Source of the DNA: Gari tellinella
Lineage: Eukaryota; Mollusca; Bivalvia; Cardiida; Psammobiidae
Direction of reading: 5' to 3'
Length of the DNA stretch: 64,000 nucleotides
Assembly (NCBI GenBank): GCA_922989275.2
Contig: OV277861.1
Location: 46,787,623 to 46,851,622, forward strand
In this document: positions 22,044 through 33,323 of the stretch, piece after piece
How positions within the stretch are numbered: position 1 is the stretch's first letter
Layout of the letters: every line of letters begins with the position of its first letter
The notes under the pieces: model-generated
What the model saw: the letters and a program-made list of their open reading frames with translations, nothing else
What the model was told of the DNA's origin: nothing
The model's database searches: none
Made by a program: the position numbers and the translations under genes

Positions 22044-24045
22044 AAAAACAAGAGCCCCATGGGGCATATGTCGCTCACCTGAGAATAGCTGTACATCAAA
22101 ATGGAGATAATGATTTATGTCCAGGACGGGGTCATTTTTTACCCGAGGGGCATAATTTGAACAATCTTGATAGAGGACCTGTAGATGATGCTATGTTCCA
22201 CATATCTAAGATCAGGGTACTAGGGTTCTAGACAAGAAGATTTTTTTTAAGTTTCCATTGAAAAAATCTATTTTTAGCTCCTGTGACCTACATATGCAAC
22301 AGACTGGAACCATTTGAACAAACTAGATAAAGGACATCTAGAAGTAACACCATGCCGAATATCAAAGCTCTGGCTATATTAGCTTCAGAAAAGAAGACGT
22401 TTGAAAACTGTGACCCCCGGAGTGGGGCTAATTTTGACCCCAGGGGCATAATTTGTACAAACTTGATAGAGGACCTGTAGATGATATGCAATCGACCAGA
22501 ACCATTTGAACCTTATTGGTATAGGACATCTAAAAGTGTCACCATGCCAGATATCAAAGCTCTGGCCATATTAGTTTCAGAGGAGAAGACGTTTGAAAAT
22601 TTCACTATATAACTCTATGTTAAACTGTGACCCCCCGGGCGGGGCCAATTTTGACCCCAGGGGCATACAGTCGAATACCGTTACCTCGAAGTTGAACGGA
22701 CCGTGAAAAAATATCGACGTAGCCGAAGTTCGAGCTAATGGGAGTTTCTCATTTGAGATCTGTATCGTCATATCGAAGTTTTAACGTTATTCTTGATCCT
22801 AGTGTTTATTGACAGTTGATTGGTAGTTGAAAATAAATGCGTAGGAAAGTAGAATCTGACAAAATCTTCAACTCATAATTTTCAAATTGATGAAGGTGGT
22901 CAGTATTTTTAAAAGTAGAGAATCTACGCGTCTATTAGATATGATATGCGGGAGCGAGTAAACATATTTCGTATTTTAATACATTTGGTAGATCTACCTG
23001 ATTTCATCAGCATAAACATCCAGCGTATGGGTGCTAACACAATTTTTATGACATAAAATTAGGTTTACACATTTCATCACACCAACACAGTGAACTGTTT
23101 ACACTTCCGGTGACGCTCTGGAAGCGTTAGTTGTTTTCAAAAGGGTGTGTCCGACTTCGAAACGCCGGCGTTCAAACAGAAGCGGCGTGTTTGAACTGAC
23201 TTAGATAAAAAATAAATCAGAAATGAAATGTAACTTTTGTTTGATCTCACTACACTTATTCGCCGTACGGCACCTTCAGTCTGCACTACAAAGAATTCTG
23301 TAGTCTGATTTAAACAGCGCGGCTATAATTGTCCCAGGTTTGACAGAATCGTCATTGAAAATATTTACGCAAACTTCGTAACCAAAGTTATTCGGGAATT
23401 CATTAATAATATTGATCCAGTGCAATTAAGATGGGATTATCTTTCGTGCTGATTAGTGCAATTTCGGACATGTTCACTGATTTGGTGCTACAATCAGTCA
23501 TGGTGGCCGAGAGCCATTTTTCGCACCTCCATCCAATGTTTGCCGAATGTGCGATATGCGGTCACGGTGAAGCAGATATCGACGTAAGGGTGAGAAAAAT
23601 TCTCTGGTTCTGAAAAATTACATCGACGTAACCGATAATATCGAGGAAACAATATCGAGCAAATGAGGGATTTACTATATAGATAAAGAAGGAATTTGCC
23701 GGGACCGGTGAAAAATATCGACGTAAGCGGAGTATCGACGTATCGAATATCGAGGTAACGGTATTCGACTGTAGTTTGTAGTTTGATAGAGGACCTGTAG
23801 ATGATGCTATGTGACAAATGTCTAAGATCTGGCCCTTGTAGTTTCAGACAAGAAGATTTTTTAAGATTTCCTTATTTTTTCACTTGGTTGCCATGGCAAC
23901 CAGAGTTCTACATTGTTTTTAATTCTTTGAACAATTTTGAAACAACTTGACCCAAGGAACATTCGTGTAAAGTTTGGTTGAAATCTTTTCAGCGGTATAT
24001 GAGGCGATGTCATTTGGGCGATGTCATTTGAAGCAATTGTTAAAG
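22044..24045 (+). repeat. 5' part of a long hairpin-ended repeat
   Basis: It starts near AGAGCCCCATGGGGCATATG, TCGCTCACCTGAG. Several diverged units follow, marked by 'TAGAGGACCTGTAGATGATG' at about 22171, 22468 and 23788. A related unit continues at 25980-26176, and a family 3' end lies at 33990-34205, so this may be one element now split by nested insertions. Confidence 0.55.
22668..23771. mobile_element. 1.10-kb non-autonomous pogo-like element
   Basis: It has perfect TIRs of 22 bp starting CAGTCGAATACCGTTACC, with TA on both sides (22666-22667, 23772-23773). A subterminal motif (AAAATATCGACGTA) is repeated in inverted orientation near both ends. There is no transposase ORF. It is inserted into the long repeat (…GGGGCA|TA). 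Confidence 0.88.
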
Positions 24046-24065
24046 ACAACAATGACTGTATAAAG

Positions 24066-25297
24066 TCAGAGACTTTAAAAGCCAGAGATACACAGCTCCC
24101 TTATTTTCCTTCTTTCCCCATATAACAGGTGTCCGTTGAGAGGCAGTGACGTATGTCGATGCGGTCACGTGACCAGCACAGGTAATGACAGCGTCGCGAT
24201 AATGGGAAAAAATACACATATCGACCAGTTGACTTATAAATATTGACTTTCTTTCGTTTTTATACAATATTTTGTGATACTAATCGAGTGAAACCAAAAT
24301 ATGAGTTGTGGATTAAACCGAGAAAGTGTATTCCTGGCTCAAAGGAAGATACGTTGCTGCGTGGTTGCTGGTAAGTTCCAAAAAAATGAAGATCGATTCA
24401 ATATCGTCTTGCCGTAAACGCTTAAAACTTCAGTATGAACATTCAAACATGGATAAGAATGAATTATCCATGTAGTTCAAACTAAGATACAGTTTTGGCA
24501 AAATATTCATGTCAATCTGTCCACGCATTTTGCTATCAATTAAATTTTATTGAGGCCACCAACTGGTGCTTCGATTGAAGATCGATGCAATATCGTCTTG
24601 CCGTAAACGCTTAAACTTCAGTTTGAACATTCAAACATGAATAAGAATGGGTTGTCCATGTAGCTCATATTAAAATACAGTTATGGCGAAATTTTCATGT
24701 CAATTTGTCCACGCATTTTGCTATAAATTAAATTTTATTGAGGCCACCCACTGGTACTTCGATTGAAGATCGATGCAATATCGCCTTACCGTAAACGCTT
24801 AAACAGCAGTTTGAACATTCAAACATGAATAAGAATGGGTTGTCTATGTAGCTCATATTAAGATACAGTTATGGTGAAATTTTCATGTCAATCTGTCCAC
24901 GCATTTTGCTATAAATTAAATTTTCATGAGGCCACCCATGGGTCCATTCACACCTTCGTGCAAACTGCCGTCACTTTTCATTGAATCGGCATTTTCCAAA
25001 CACTAATTAACGTGTGTGCGATGCGCAGAGGGATTAATTGATGCTCGGACTTTATTCTTATTATTCTTATGTGTTAAACCTCGAAAAAGAGGCTTATTTA
25101 AGGAATGTTTGTATTGTAAAATAACTGTAGACCGTATTAACGCAGCAACTGATAAGTAATTCCAAATATCGACTTTTTTCCCGATCGTCGCTAAAGCTTA
25201 TATAACTCGCGATGACCTGTTCTCGCGAAATCTCGCTCAACGGTCTCGTATGTATAAATCATTCGAGCTGTGTATCTCTGGCTTTTAAAGTCTCTGA
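24066..25297. mobile_element. 1232-bp element with perfect 33-bp TIRs and 5-bp TSD
   Basis: The TIRs start TCAGAGACTTTAAAAGCCAG and match over 33 bp. Direct TAAAG target duplications flank it at 24061-24065 and 25298-25302. It sits inside a family A MITE (left GACTGTATAAAG, right TGAAATTATTTTCTTCTGTG). There is no transposase ORF. The middle is a triplicated ~188-bp unit. I cannot place it firmly in a superfamily. Confidence 0.88.
24391..24950 (+). repeat. Three tandem ~188-bp units inside the TIR element
   Basis: Units start with GATCGATKCAATATCG at about 24391, 24580 and 24768. Each includes TTGCCGTAAACGCTTAAA, a 'GAACATTCAAACATG' motif and TGTCCACGCATTTTGCTAT. Confidence 0.85.
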
Positions 25298-25302
25298 TAA
25301 AG

Positions 25303-25370
25303 TGAAATTATTTTCTTCTGTGGAAGAATAAATTAAAGACATAAAAAGGAATATGTATGGGTTAATAGGT
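25303..25370. mobile_element. Right arm of the split family A MITE
   Basis: TTTTCTTCTGTGGAAGAATA … AAAAGGAATATGTATGGG is the usual right arm. The left part is represented by AATGACTGTATAAAG before 24066. Confidence 0.65.
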
Positions 25371-25427
25371 TAATAAATATCATTATTTACATTTTCTAAA
25401 TATAAGAAACTATATGTAAATGAGTGG

Positions 25428-25492
25428 CAAATAGTTTGGATCCAGATTAGATGCAGCATTATGTGGCATCTGACCTGGATCCATACTGTTTA
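25428..25492. repeat. D-type palindromic core
   Basis: AATAGTTTGGATCCAGATTA … GACCTGGATCCATACTGTTT. An almost identical copy lies at 25800-25872 with shared left flanks (ATATTTTCTAAATATAAGAA), so the unit is duplicated. Confidence 0.7.
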
Positions 25493-25799
25493 TGGCCAAG
25501 AATTAATTGTGGACTGATAGACAGAAAGATAAACAAACAAACAAAACACAAACAAACAAACAGACAGACCAAAAGTAATATGCCTCGAACTAAGTTGTGC
25601 TTGAGCATAAAATAGCAGACATCGTTATGTATCTCAGTGACCTGAGTTCAGAGATAGCTATGGGTCAGTTATGCAATAGGAGACGCTCTCAGAGAGAAAT
25701 TACTATTATCATGCTGAACTGTTGTCTGCTCCAAATGTTTGTATGTGAAATATGTAAAAAATAATAACTTATATTTTCTAAATATAAGAAAATATGTAA

Positions 25800-25872
25800 A
25801 TGAGTGGCAAATAGTTTAGATCCAGATTAGATGCAGCATTATGTGGCATCTGACCTGGATCCAAACTGTTTG
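25800..25872. repeat. D-type palindromic core, duplicate
   Basis: The core and left flank match the copy at 25428, with TTAGATCCAGATTAGATGCA and CTGGATCCAAACTGTTTGCA. Between the two is a (CAAA)n-like run at about 25533-25564. Confidence 0.7.
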
Positions 25873-27665
25873 CAAAAATGTTGCATTTAGTATAAGGGTA
25901 GTTTCTTAGCCTGGAAAATACAGTGGGTCTGTATAAAAACGGATCATTAGAGAGTTTTTACTGTCAGACCTGCATCAAAAAGCACTGATATGGCCAGGGT
26001 TGAGTCAAATTTGACCCTAGGGTTTTGATTTTTTACAATTTTGAAAGTGATTTAGTAGAAGATACTATTCATGCAATATCTAAGGTGTGGGAACAGTGGT
26101 TTTTTACAAAAAACTTGTTTAAAGTTTTTCACTTTTTTTAATAAATTTCAATAAGTAGTCCACCAATGATTTTTTAGGGCTAGATGATTTATCATCTAGA
26201 CCTTTAGCTAACCAAATTTCAGAATTACAATCAGTATGCGGACTCACATTTTTTGAAAAACTACTTTCTGTTCTTAATTCTATATCAACGAGTGATTCGG
26301 CTCATGCGCGAGCTGTAATTTGGCCTCAACCCGAAATAGTCCAGAGTTCTCTAATTTTGATTAGTCTAAAGTGTACCACGTGACATACCCACGCTAAAAT
26401 AGACGCGGAGTCGGCCATATTTGATCAGTTGCTGAAGCCTGAAAGACGTGAAAGAAAACCAGAACAAGAAGTTAAACAGGTATCAATATTGATTCTATTA
26501 TACATTTGAAGGACAACTGAAATCACCAGTTAATGAACATATTTGCTTTGGGAGAGTTGTATGCAAAAGTGTAAGAGTTCATTTATCAACCTCCAAAGTC
26601 ACAGTTTACTCGCTTCGAAATTTCGCCGAGGCGTTTCAGTGTTAAATATAACGATCTGAGTAAGGATTTGTACATATTCGGTACAGGAATTTTATAAGAA
26701 ACAGTTTAAGAGTTATTTTATCGACTTCTGAACTGACATAAGATCGCTAAAAATGTTCAACGTTCTTACGTAAATGTTCTGAAAGTTGCGCTAATGGCGG
26801 CCTCCATTTTCCATATCTATATCATTTCCGGTATGTATGCGCAGTCGTGGTGCGCAAAAGAACTTTGCGCGTATTTGAGCTTCGTCGTGAGCGAGGCTGC
26901 GGGAGAATATCGGAGAATAGACAGGTAAATAATTTTCCTAAGATTTCGCGGAAATGTAATCAAATTTCAGCATTTTGCTGAACATTAATAAGTGCCAGTA
27001 ATAAAAAAAAAGCCCAATAAGTTTTGTTTACCACGTTGATGCAGTATCCCGCGGCAACCTGTTTAGAGCACGAAAACTTTAAATTTTAGCTGTTGCTGCA
27101 TCAAGAATTACCTTTTTTTAGTAATGATCAGATATTGGAATTACCTCCATTCTGTATACATTTGATTTTTTTAAACTTAACTTTGCACCCTAGTTCTGTA
27201 TATTCTGTATATGTACTTTTGTTTGATCTATCTGTTTGTGTTATCTTTGATCTCTTAATTTTAAGTAACACTTGACTAACACAGGCCCTGACTAACACTG
27301 TCTTTCCCAGACAAAGTGCGTCCGAATCATAAGTTTTGATTGTTCTGAAGAATAAAGTTGATGTTTTACTTTAGCCTGTTTCAGATTATATATCATGTCC
27401 TTTGGTTTAGATCTATCTTTTGTCTTTTTGCTATACCACTACCAGTCAGGGATTTCGCCAGGATTTCCTGAAGGCATGTTGAAATTGGGCCATAGGGGGA
27501 GGGTGCAGGAGGAAACCTCCGTCCTGTGTTGAGGCAATATGTTTTGCTCTTTTAACACTGAAATGCATGTTCACATGTTTTCATTTTACTCTGCCATACA
27601 CACTTCTGTCCAATGACTAAATCAGTAAATGTGAACCCAATCCCCAAAATATAGGTTTCTGGTTG
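25873..27665. other. Non-coding; two exon-like GC-richer islets
   Basis: Long-repeat sequence runs to 26176 and is then replaced by unique-looking DNA. Two islets end in good donors: about 26396-26479 (…GAAGTTAAACAG|GTATCAA) and about 26820-26932 (…GAGAATAGACAG|GTAAATA). Both are CG-richer than their surroundings and could be untranslated first exons, but no coding exon on the + strand can be joined to them here. Confidence 0.3.
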
Positions 27666-27975
27666 TTTTGAAAGCTTTGTGATGGTATATTCAGGCTATC
27701 CGGCCTTAAATATGTTTAATTGCAATAATAAATGAATTTTAATGCCAGAAGACCCCAAATCCTTGTTAAAATATTGTTGAAGGTCTCAAAATAGTCTTTC
27801 TCAAGGTTGTCAATGTCGCCCCAAACGCCGGTGTAGTTTATTGGAAGAAGCCCCTCTAGGCTTTGTCACGGAGGGAGGTCTGGGTTCGAATCCCAGCACC
27901 GGCTATATATTGACAGAAGCTTCCTTGAGATTGTTTTAAATGAAGTTTAACAGCCTTTTGCAACATTTATTATCA
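27666..27975 (+). repeat. tRNA-bearing dispersed repeat, copy 1
   Basis: It contains a tRNA-like sequence at about 27829-27904: GCCGGTG/CACCGGC ends, a TAGTTTATTGGAAGAA box A region and a GGTTCGAATCC box B. The anticodon arm carries extra bases. The flanks match copy 2 at 31490-31805 on both sides (GTCTTTCTCAAGGTTG; GAAGCTTCCTTG…GATTGTTTT), so it is a SINE-like repeat rather than a plain tRNA gene. Confidence 0.65.
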
Positions 27976-28166
27976 AATAAATACATAAGACGGCCACAGC
28001 AAGGCCTCTTTGCCATGTACTGGTGCATCAGAAACCCCCCTCCCCAGGCCGCTGCACCTTTTTTTTAAAAAGGTTTTCATTAGATCCAAGCGACCCATAC
28101 AGTCTACATGACATGTCGGTTGTGCTGAATGGGCATTTATGGATGGTAGGATATCATTTTAAACCC

Positions 28167-30100
28167 TGATCTCACTGTCCCGGTGAGAATAACCGAGATG
28201 AGCCGGGGCGATTTTTATGAAAAAATAAAATGCGATCTCACATTCAAGGCATTTCCCCGTTGGACTCCCGGTAAAGAAGTCAGAACTCCCCGATCTATCC
28301 CGGTTAGGGCCGGTATTACACGGTGTTCACCGGTGGCGTGCTGGTGTTCGCCGGAAAGGACATAAAAAAAGAACATAATAATGTTGTAGATTGTTCAAAC
28401 TTCATTTTAGTAAGAGTTTCAAACAGTTTGCCCGGCGTCTGATCTGGTTACATACGGTTTGTGGTGGACATAAAGATTTTAGTCTGAAGCCATATTGTTT
28501 TTATACGCCCGTCATCGACGGTCGTATTATGGTATACCCAGCGCTGTACGTCCGTCAACTTTTCTTGTTAGCGCTCTCTCACCTTCATTTATTTACCGAT
28601 TTTGATTAAACTTCCTACAAATATTCCATACCACAATAGTTCGGACGAGTTCGCGTTTCAGACATTGGCGTCTTTTTTTTAACAGAGTTATGCCCCTTTA
28701 TTGTCAAAAATGGGCATTTTTAAAAATTTCAAATTTGATATGGTGATACAATGAATGAAGTTACTTAACATACATTACGGGTTTTTGGTTTGACTTTGTA
28801 TTTTCAGAGTTATGCCCCTTTACACAATTTTTTTTAACAATATATTGTTTCCTGATAATAATTTTACTTACATTTTGTCTATTGTAACCAAATTTCATAT
28901 TTATCTTTCTCATCATGCAGGGAAGGCACCTGTGAATTTTGGTTCCTGTTAAATTGTTTTTCTTTGAGTTATGCGCCTTTACATACTTAAAATTTAAAAT
29001 AAGCCACACTTTGTCCGTTAACTTTTCTTCTTAGCGCTCTCTCACCTTCATTTATTGACCGATTTTGATTAAACTTCCTACAAATATTCCATACCACAAT
29101 AGCTCAGACGAGTTCGCGTTTCAGACGTTGGCGACTATTTTTAGCAGAGTAATGCCCCTTTATTGTCAAAAATGGGCATTTAAAAAAAAAACAGAACTTT
29201 TTTATTTTTTATTCAATTGATTTCAAATTTGCTATGGTGATACAATGAATGAAGTGACTTAATATATATTACGGGTTTTTGGTTTGACTCTGTATTTTCA
29301 GAGTTATGCCCCTTCACATAATTTTTTTAACAATATATTGTTTCCTGATAATAATTTGACTTACATTTTGTCTATTGTAACCAAATTTCATATTTAGCTT
29401 TCTCATCATACAGGGAAGGCACCTGTGAATTTTGGTTCCTGTTAATTTTCAGACGTTGGCGACTATTTTTAAAAGAGTTATGTCCCCTTTATTGTCAAAA
29501 ATGGGCACTTTTTAAAAAACCCAGAACTTTTTTCTTGACTATCGCAATACTATCCGGATAGTACTTGAGCTATCGCAATACTACAGCATAGTCTTTTTGA
29601 GATCGATAGTCGGGCCTGCACTCTAGGCGACTTTTTCCAGTCGGCCCGAGTCCGGACGACTTTGACACCCGCCGGCCATGACGGGCGTATTTTGCCGCAC
29701 TGCGGTGCTGTTGTTATATTTATTAGATTTACCCTATGCAATAGAGAGGACGATATTATTTCCTATTTAAACACAGAAGAAACGCAAACGCTAAAAACAA
29801 AAGTTAGAAATCTGCATTTTTTTAAAAACAAATTCAAATTTATCCTTGCAAACGCCCCAGTTGTTCACGGTAGAGACCCGGATGTGCCTGTAAAGATCCT
29901 GCGTTGCTCCGGCATTCCCGGATGAAGCCGGTTATGGTTTCTGTCCCGATGACCTCCGGTTGTATTTAACATTTTAAAGCGTCCGGGGATATTAGCCGGT
30001 GGAAGCAAATCGAGCCGGTCGTCCCCGGCGCTGACAAGGTTGTACTGCCGGTTTGCTAAACCAGGACTCACCGGGGACCCAAACCGGGACAGTGAGATCA
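28167..30100. mobile_element. 1.93-kb element with CCGG-rich TIRs
   Basis: Perfect 18-bp TIRs, TGATCTCACTGTCCCGGT at 28167-28184 and its complement at 30083-30100, are followed by CCGG-rich subterminal stretches on both sides. No clear target duplication is seen. It has no transposase and encloses a different tandem repeat. Confidence 0.6.
28502..29690. repeat. Tandem ~463-bp units between ACGCCCGTCAT inverted ends
   Basis: Units start CAACTTTTCTTGTTAGCGC (about 28556) and TTAACTTTTCTTCTTAGCGC (about 29018), with a third partial unit from about 29447. 'GAGTTATGCCCCTTTA' recurs inside each. The outer ends TACGCCCGTCAT (28502) and ATGACGGGCGTA (29678) are inverted. Confidence 0.75.
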
Positions 30101-30499
30101 TGGCTTAAGCAATTGTTGACTGCAAAAATATATAATGTATAATCCTATGCCTCTATGATAAGCATAGTTTTCATAAAACCGCAGCTCTAATGTTTGTATA
30201 TAATCAGTGGCGGCTATCTAGACAGAGCCAAGGTTGCATTTTAGCCACAGGGTGTGGGTTTACAGTTTTGCAAAGCTGCTATCTACTTGTTCAAATGAAA
30301 GAATGGTTTCTTCCATCTATGTCTGGTGCGACAGAAGAACAGTTACACACCAATGTGACACCATACACCTCATTCATCTTTCTTGTTGTTTAATGCATGC
30401 AACTGAAGACCCACTGATTGTGTATATATAATGCCTGTGACAGCTTAGAGGGCAGGATGAAAGTTGTCAAAACAGAAAAAACTTCTATAAATTTGGAGC
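30101..30499. other. No gene recognised
   Basis: Two overlapping short open frames here (30190-30431) share no feature with known proteins. I see no repeat match. Confidence 0.35.
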
Positions 30500-31100
30500 T
30501 GATCAGTGATTAGAACTCAAATTTAATACCCAGAAAGTGTATATAGGACATATTCTGCAAGAAATCCTGATAAAATCATATAAAAATGTTTGAAAATCTG
30601 CAAATAAAGCAGTGTTTGATACAGGTTATAGCTAAATACAGGACAAAAGTAAAGCAGATGGCCAAAATGTCTTTTCACTGAAGTGTTTCATTTAATTCCA
30701 AACCCAAAAGGTGTATATGGGACATATTCTGCAAGGAGAACTATTAAATGCATTGAAAATGTTTGATATTTCTGCAATAAACAGTCAATATTGTGTAAAG
30801 CGACTACTGAAAAATGTACAAAAAGTAGTCTTTGATAAAGGTTATAGTTTATTACAGGACAAAATAGAGCAGATGGCCCAAATGAATTTTCATTGAAGTA
30901 TTTAATTTATTTCCACAGTCAGAAACTTTATATAGGACATATACAAGAAAAAACATTGACAAGCCATGAAATGTTTGAAAATGCTGCATTAAACAGCCAA
31001 TTCTGTGTTAACCAGTCCCTCAAAAGTGTATTAGTAGCAGTATTTGATACAGGTTATGGCTAAATTAGTAGAATAATAAAGCACAAAGGTAAAGCAGCTG
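30500..31100 (+). repeat. Diverged tandem units of ~190-230 bp
   Basis: Three units share 'ATATAGGACATATTCTGCAA', 'TTTGAAAATCTGCA', 'TTTGATACAGGTTATAG' and 'AAAGCAGATGGCC'. Landmarks are at about 30540, 30716 and 30932. The divergence implies an old array. Confidence 0.6.
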
Positions 31101-31157
31101 GCCAAAAGTTATAATTAATTATTTATTTACTGAAGTATTTGAATAAAGGTTTTGCTT

Positions 31158-31280
31158 TACTCCAGCAATACGCCTATTTACACATTTACTTTGTTCCTCC
31201 ACTGGAGAAAATAGTTAAATTTATACAGTTATGCATTATTATGTGCAATATTACTTATATCCTAGCAGATGGAACTTGAA
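31158..31280. mobile_element. MITE family A fragment
   Basis: Left arm only: ACGCCTATTTACACATTTA, TTCCTCCACTGGAGAAAATA, TATCCTAGCAGATGG. Confidence 0.55.
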
Positions 31281-31489
31281 AGCAGCTGACAATTCAGTAT
31301 GATGTGACAATTTGGAAATAGTTGACAATTTCAACACAGTGGTTAGACATCAGGATCCAAAACCAGGAAGTGTACATTAGGACATAATATTATCTTCAAA
31401 AAAAAAAGCAAAGTGAAAAAGTGTGAAAAATCAGTATAATGTGACATTGTGGAAATACTTGACAATTTCAACACTTCCTGAGAGCCTGC

Positions 31490-31805
31490 CTGCACTTCTA
31501 AAGCTACCTGGCCTTAAATTTGTTTTATTGCAATAATAAAACGAATTCAATGCCAAAAGGTCCAAAGTCCTTACAAAAAGCTGATGGGAAGAAGTATGGT
31601 GTAAACTTTGTGCCATTAAATTTTTCAAAATAAGTCTTTCTCAAGGTTGCTAATGTCTCCCCTAACGCCAGTGTAGTTTAATTGGTAAGAACGTCCTCTA
31701 TAATGGAGGGAGGTCTGGGTTCGAATCCCAGCGCTGGCTTTATAAAAAAAAAAGTTGACAAAAGCTTCCTTGGGATTGTTTTTAATGAAAATTTAACAGC
31801 CATGT
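31490..31805 (+). repeat. tRNA-bearing dispersed repeat, copy 2
   Basis: The tRNA-like part is at about 31668-31739: GCCAGTG … CGCTGGC ends, box A region TAGTTTAATTGGTAAGAA, box B GGTTCGAATCC. The anticodon loop lacks a clear U33, which argues against a working tRNA. The flanks match copy 1. Confidence 0.65.
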
Positions 31806-32374
31806 GCACAGAAAATTCTCCAATATATCTGAAATATCCACGAGTGTGTGTGAAATAAGAAATGAAAACATGACTTTTATGGTGTTGTTAAGGTTATGTT
31901 ATATTCATATTAATCCCTTCTATCTACCTTTTCCTCACATTTCCAGTAAAACTGCTTTTGAGTGCAAATAGAGGACCAAAAATGCTAAAAAAAGTGTGAA
32001 TAAGCCCCGATTTTAGCTTTATAAGTTATGAAAAAACACTTTTCTCCCAATATTTCTTTGTTATACCACTCTGTGGTATTTTACATAAATAACCCATTTT
32101 ACGCCTTTAAAATAGCTGTGGCTCGTTGCTGGGGTAAAAATGGGGTAAATTTAACGCATGTAGCGACCTTGTAAAATCCCGTCAAATTTCACTATAGAAA
32201 CGCTTTAACTCGCATTTTTTGGCGTTTCCCTCTCGAATAGACATCAATGTACATGAAAAACATGAGTTGGTGGTAAAAAACATATATCTTGCCCTAGGCT
32301 CCTATTTCTCGGAGCCCGAATTTAGGCGCAAAAATTTGAAAATGCCGTCTTTGAACTGAATTTATGACCTTTAA
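31806..32374. other. No gene recognised
   Basis: AT-rich, with no open frame of note and no repeat match in the window. Confidence 0.4.
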
Positions 32375-33323
32375 GGGTGTATCCATACCCAAAAGCGCTT
32401 TTTTCCAAAGTATCAAACTTTTTTCTATCATTGTTTTTTTGGAAGAGCTATTTTTGATGAATGAAAAAATGGGAAAAAATATATATGGTGGTGTCCTTGT
32501 TTTTGAGCTACAGCGATTTGAAAAAGGTATGTCAAATTTAGATTTTTGTTCTCAAATTTTACCCATTCAGAGTACAAGCTTCAGTAAAATCTGTTTCAAA
32601 ACAAAACAAACATGGTAATTTGGGGTTTCTTTATTTCATGTCTATGGTGATATTTCCACATATAGAAACCAAATTTAGACAAAGCAGGCACCAGGTTTGA
32701 ACAATATGGATCCTTGAATATCAAAAATATGCTTTTTATAGGGCATGATTTTATAAGATTTTTTATTTTGTGAAAAAAAAGTAAAAAAGTTTGAAAATGA
32801 AATAGTTCTAGAATTAAACTTTTTCTTATATTCTACCAAATGAAAGCCAATGCTAAGGCAGTTCAAAATAGGAAAAGAAATTGAAAGGTCAGTGTTGAAA
32901 TTTAGAGTTATTAAAGTAAAAAGAGTTATCTCCCCTTACAAAATTTACAAAAAAGTAGGCCTACCATATCGATGGTATTTAGAGCTTTATAAATTTCACA
33001 TTTAGGCCTTTTTTTTCTTAAATTAGTTTTTGTATGAAGAAATACTACCATAGATAGGAAATAAATAACACAAAACCAAATTATCATAATTATTTTCATT
33101 TAAAATGGATTTTATTGAAGCGGACTGTTTGAAAAGGACAAAATAAGAGAAAGTGGGTGGGGTAAATTTTACATGGCCATAGAACCAACTGTTGTTCACC
33201 AAAATGTACACTTTTTTATTTTTTCATTCATTTTAAATAGCAAATAGCTCTTCAATACAAAACCATCATAACGTGTTTTCATATACTTTGAACATTTCTT
33301 AAATTCATGACATTGATACACCC
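32375..33323. mobile_element. 949-bp TTAA-flanked element (candidate)
   Basis: TTAA at 32371-32374 is followed by GGGTGTATC, and GATACACCC is followed by TTAA at 33324-33327. The inverted match is short (9-10 bp). The inside is AT-rich with no transposase. It is consistent with a piggyBac- or Kolobok-type non-autonomous element. Confidence 0.5.

Noticed and set aside
23494..23817. 107-codon open frame on - in the pogo-like element as a transposase.
   Set aside because: No DDE or HTH motif, and it crosses the element's right TIR.
24360..24376. Donor-like CTG|GTAAGT as the end of a first exon.
   Set aside because: It lies inside the 1232-bp TIR element, between its end and the triplicated unit, so it is transposon sequence.
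27829..27904. Functional tRNA gene.
   Set aside because: Extra bases in the anticodon region and a second copy with the same non-tRNA flanks at 31668 point to a dispersed repeat.
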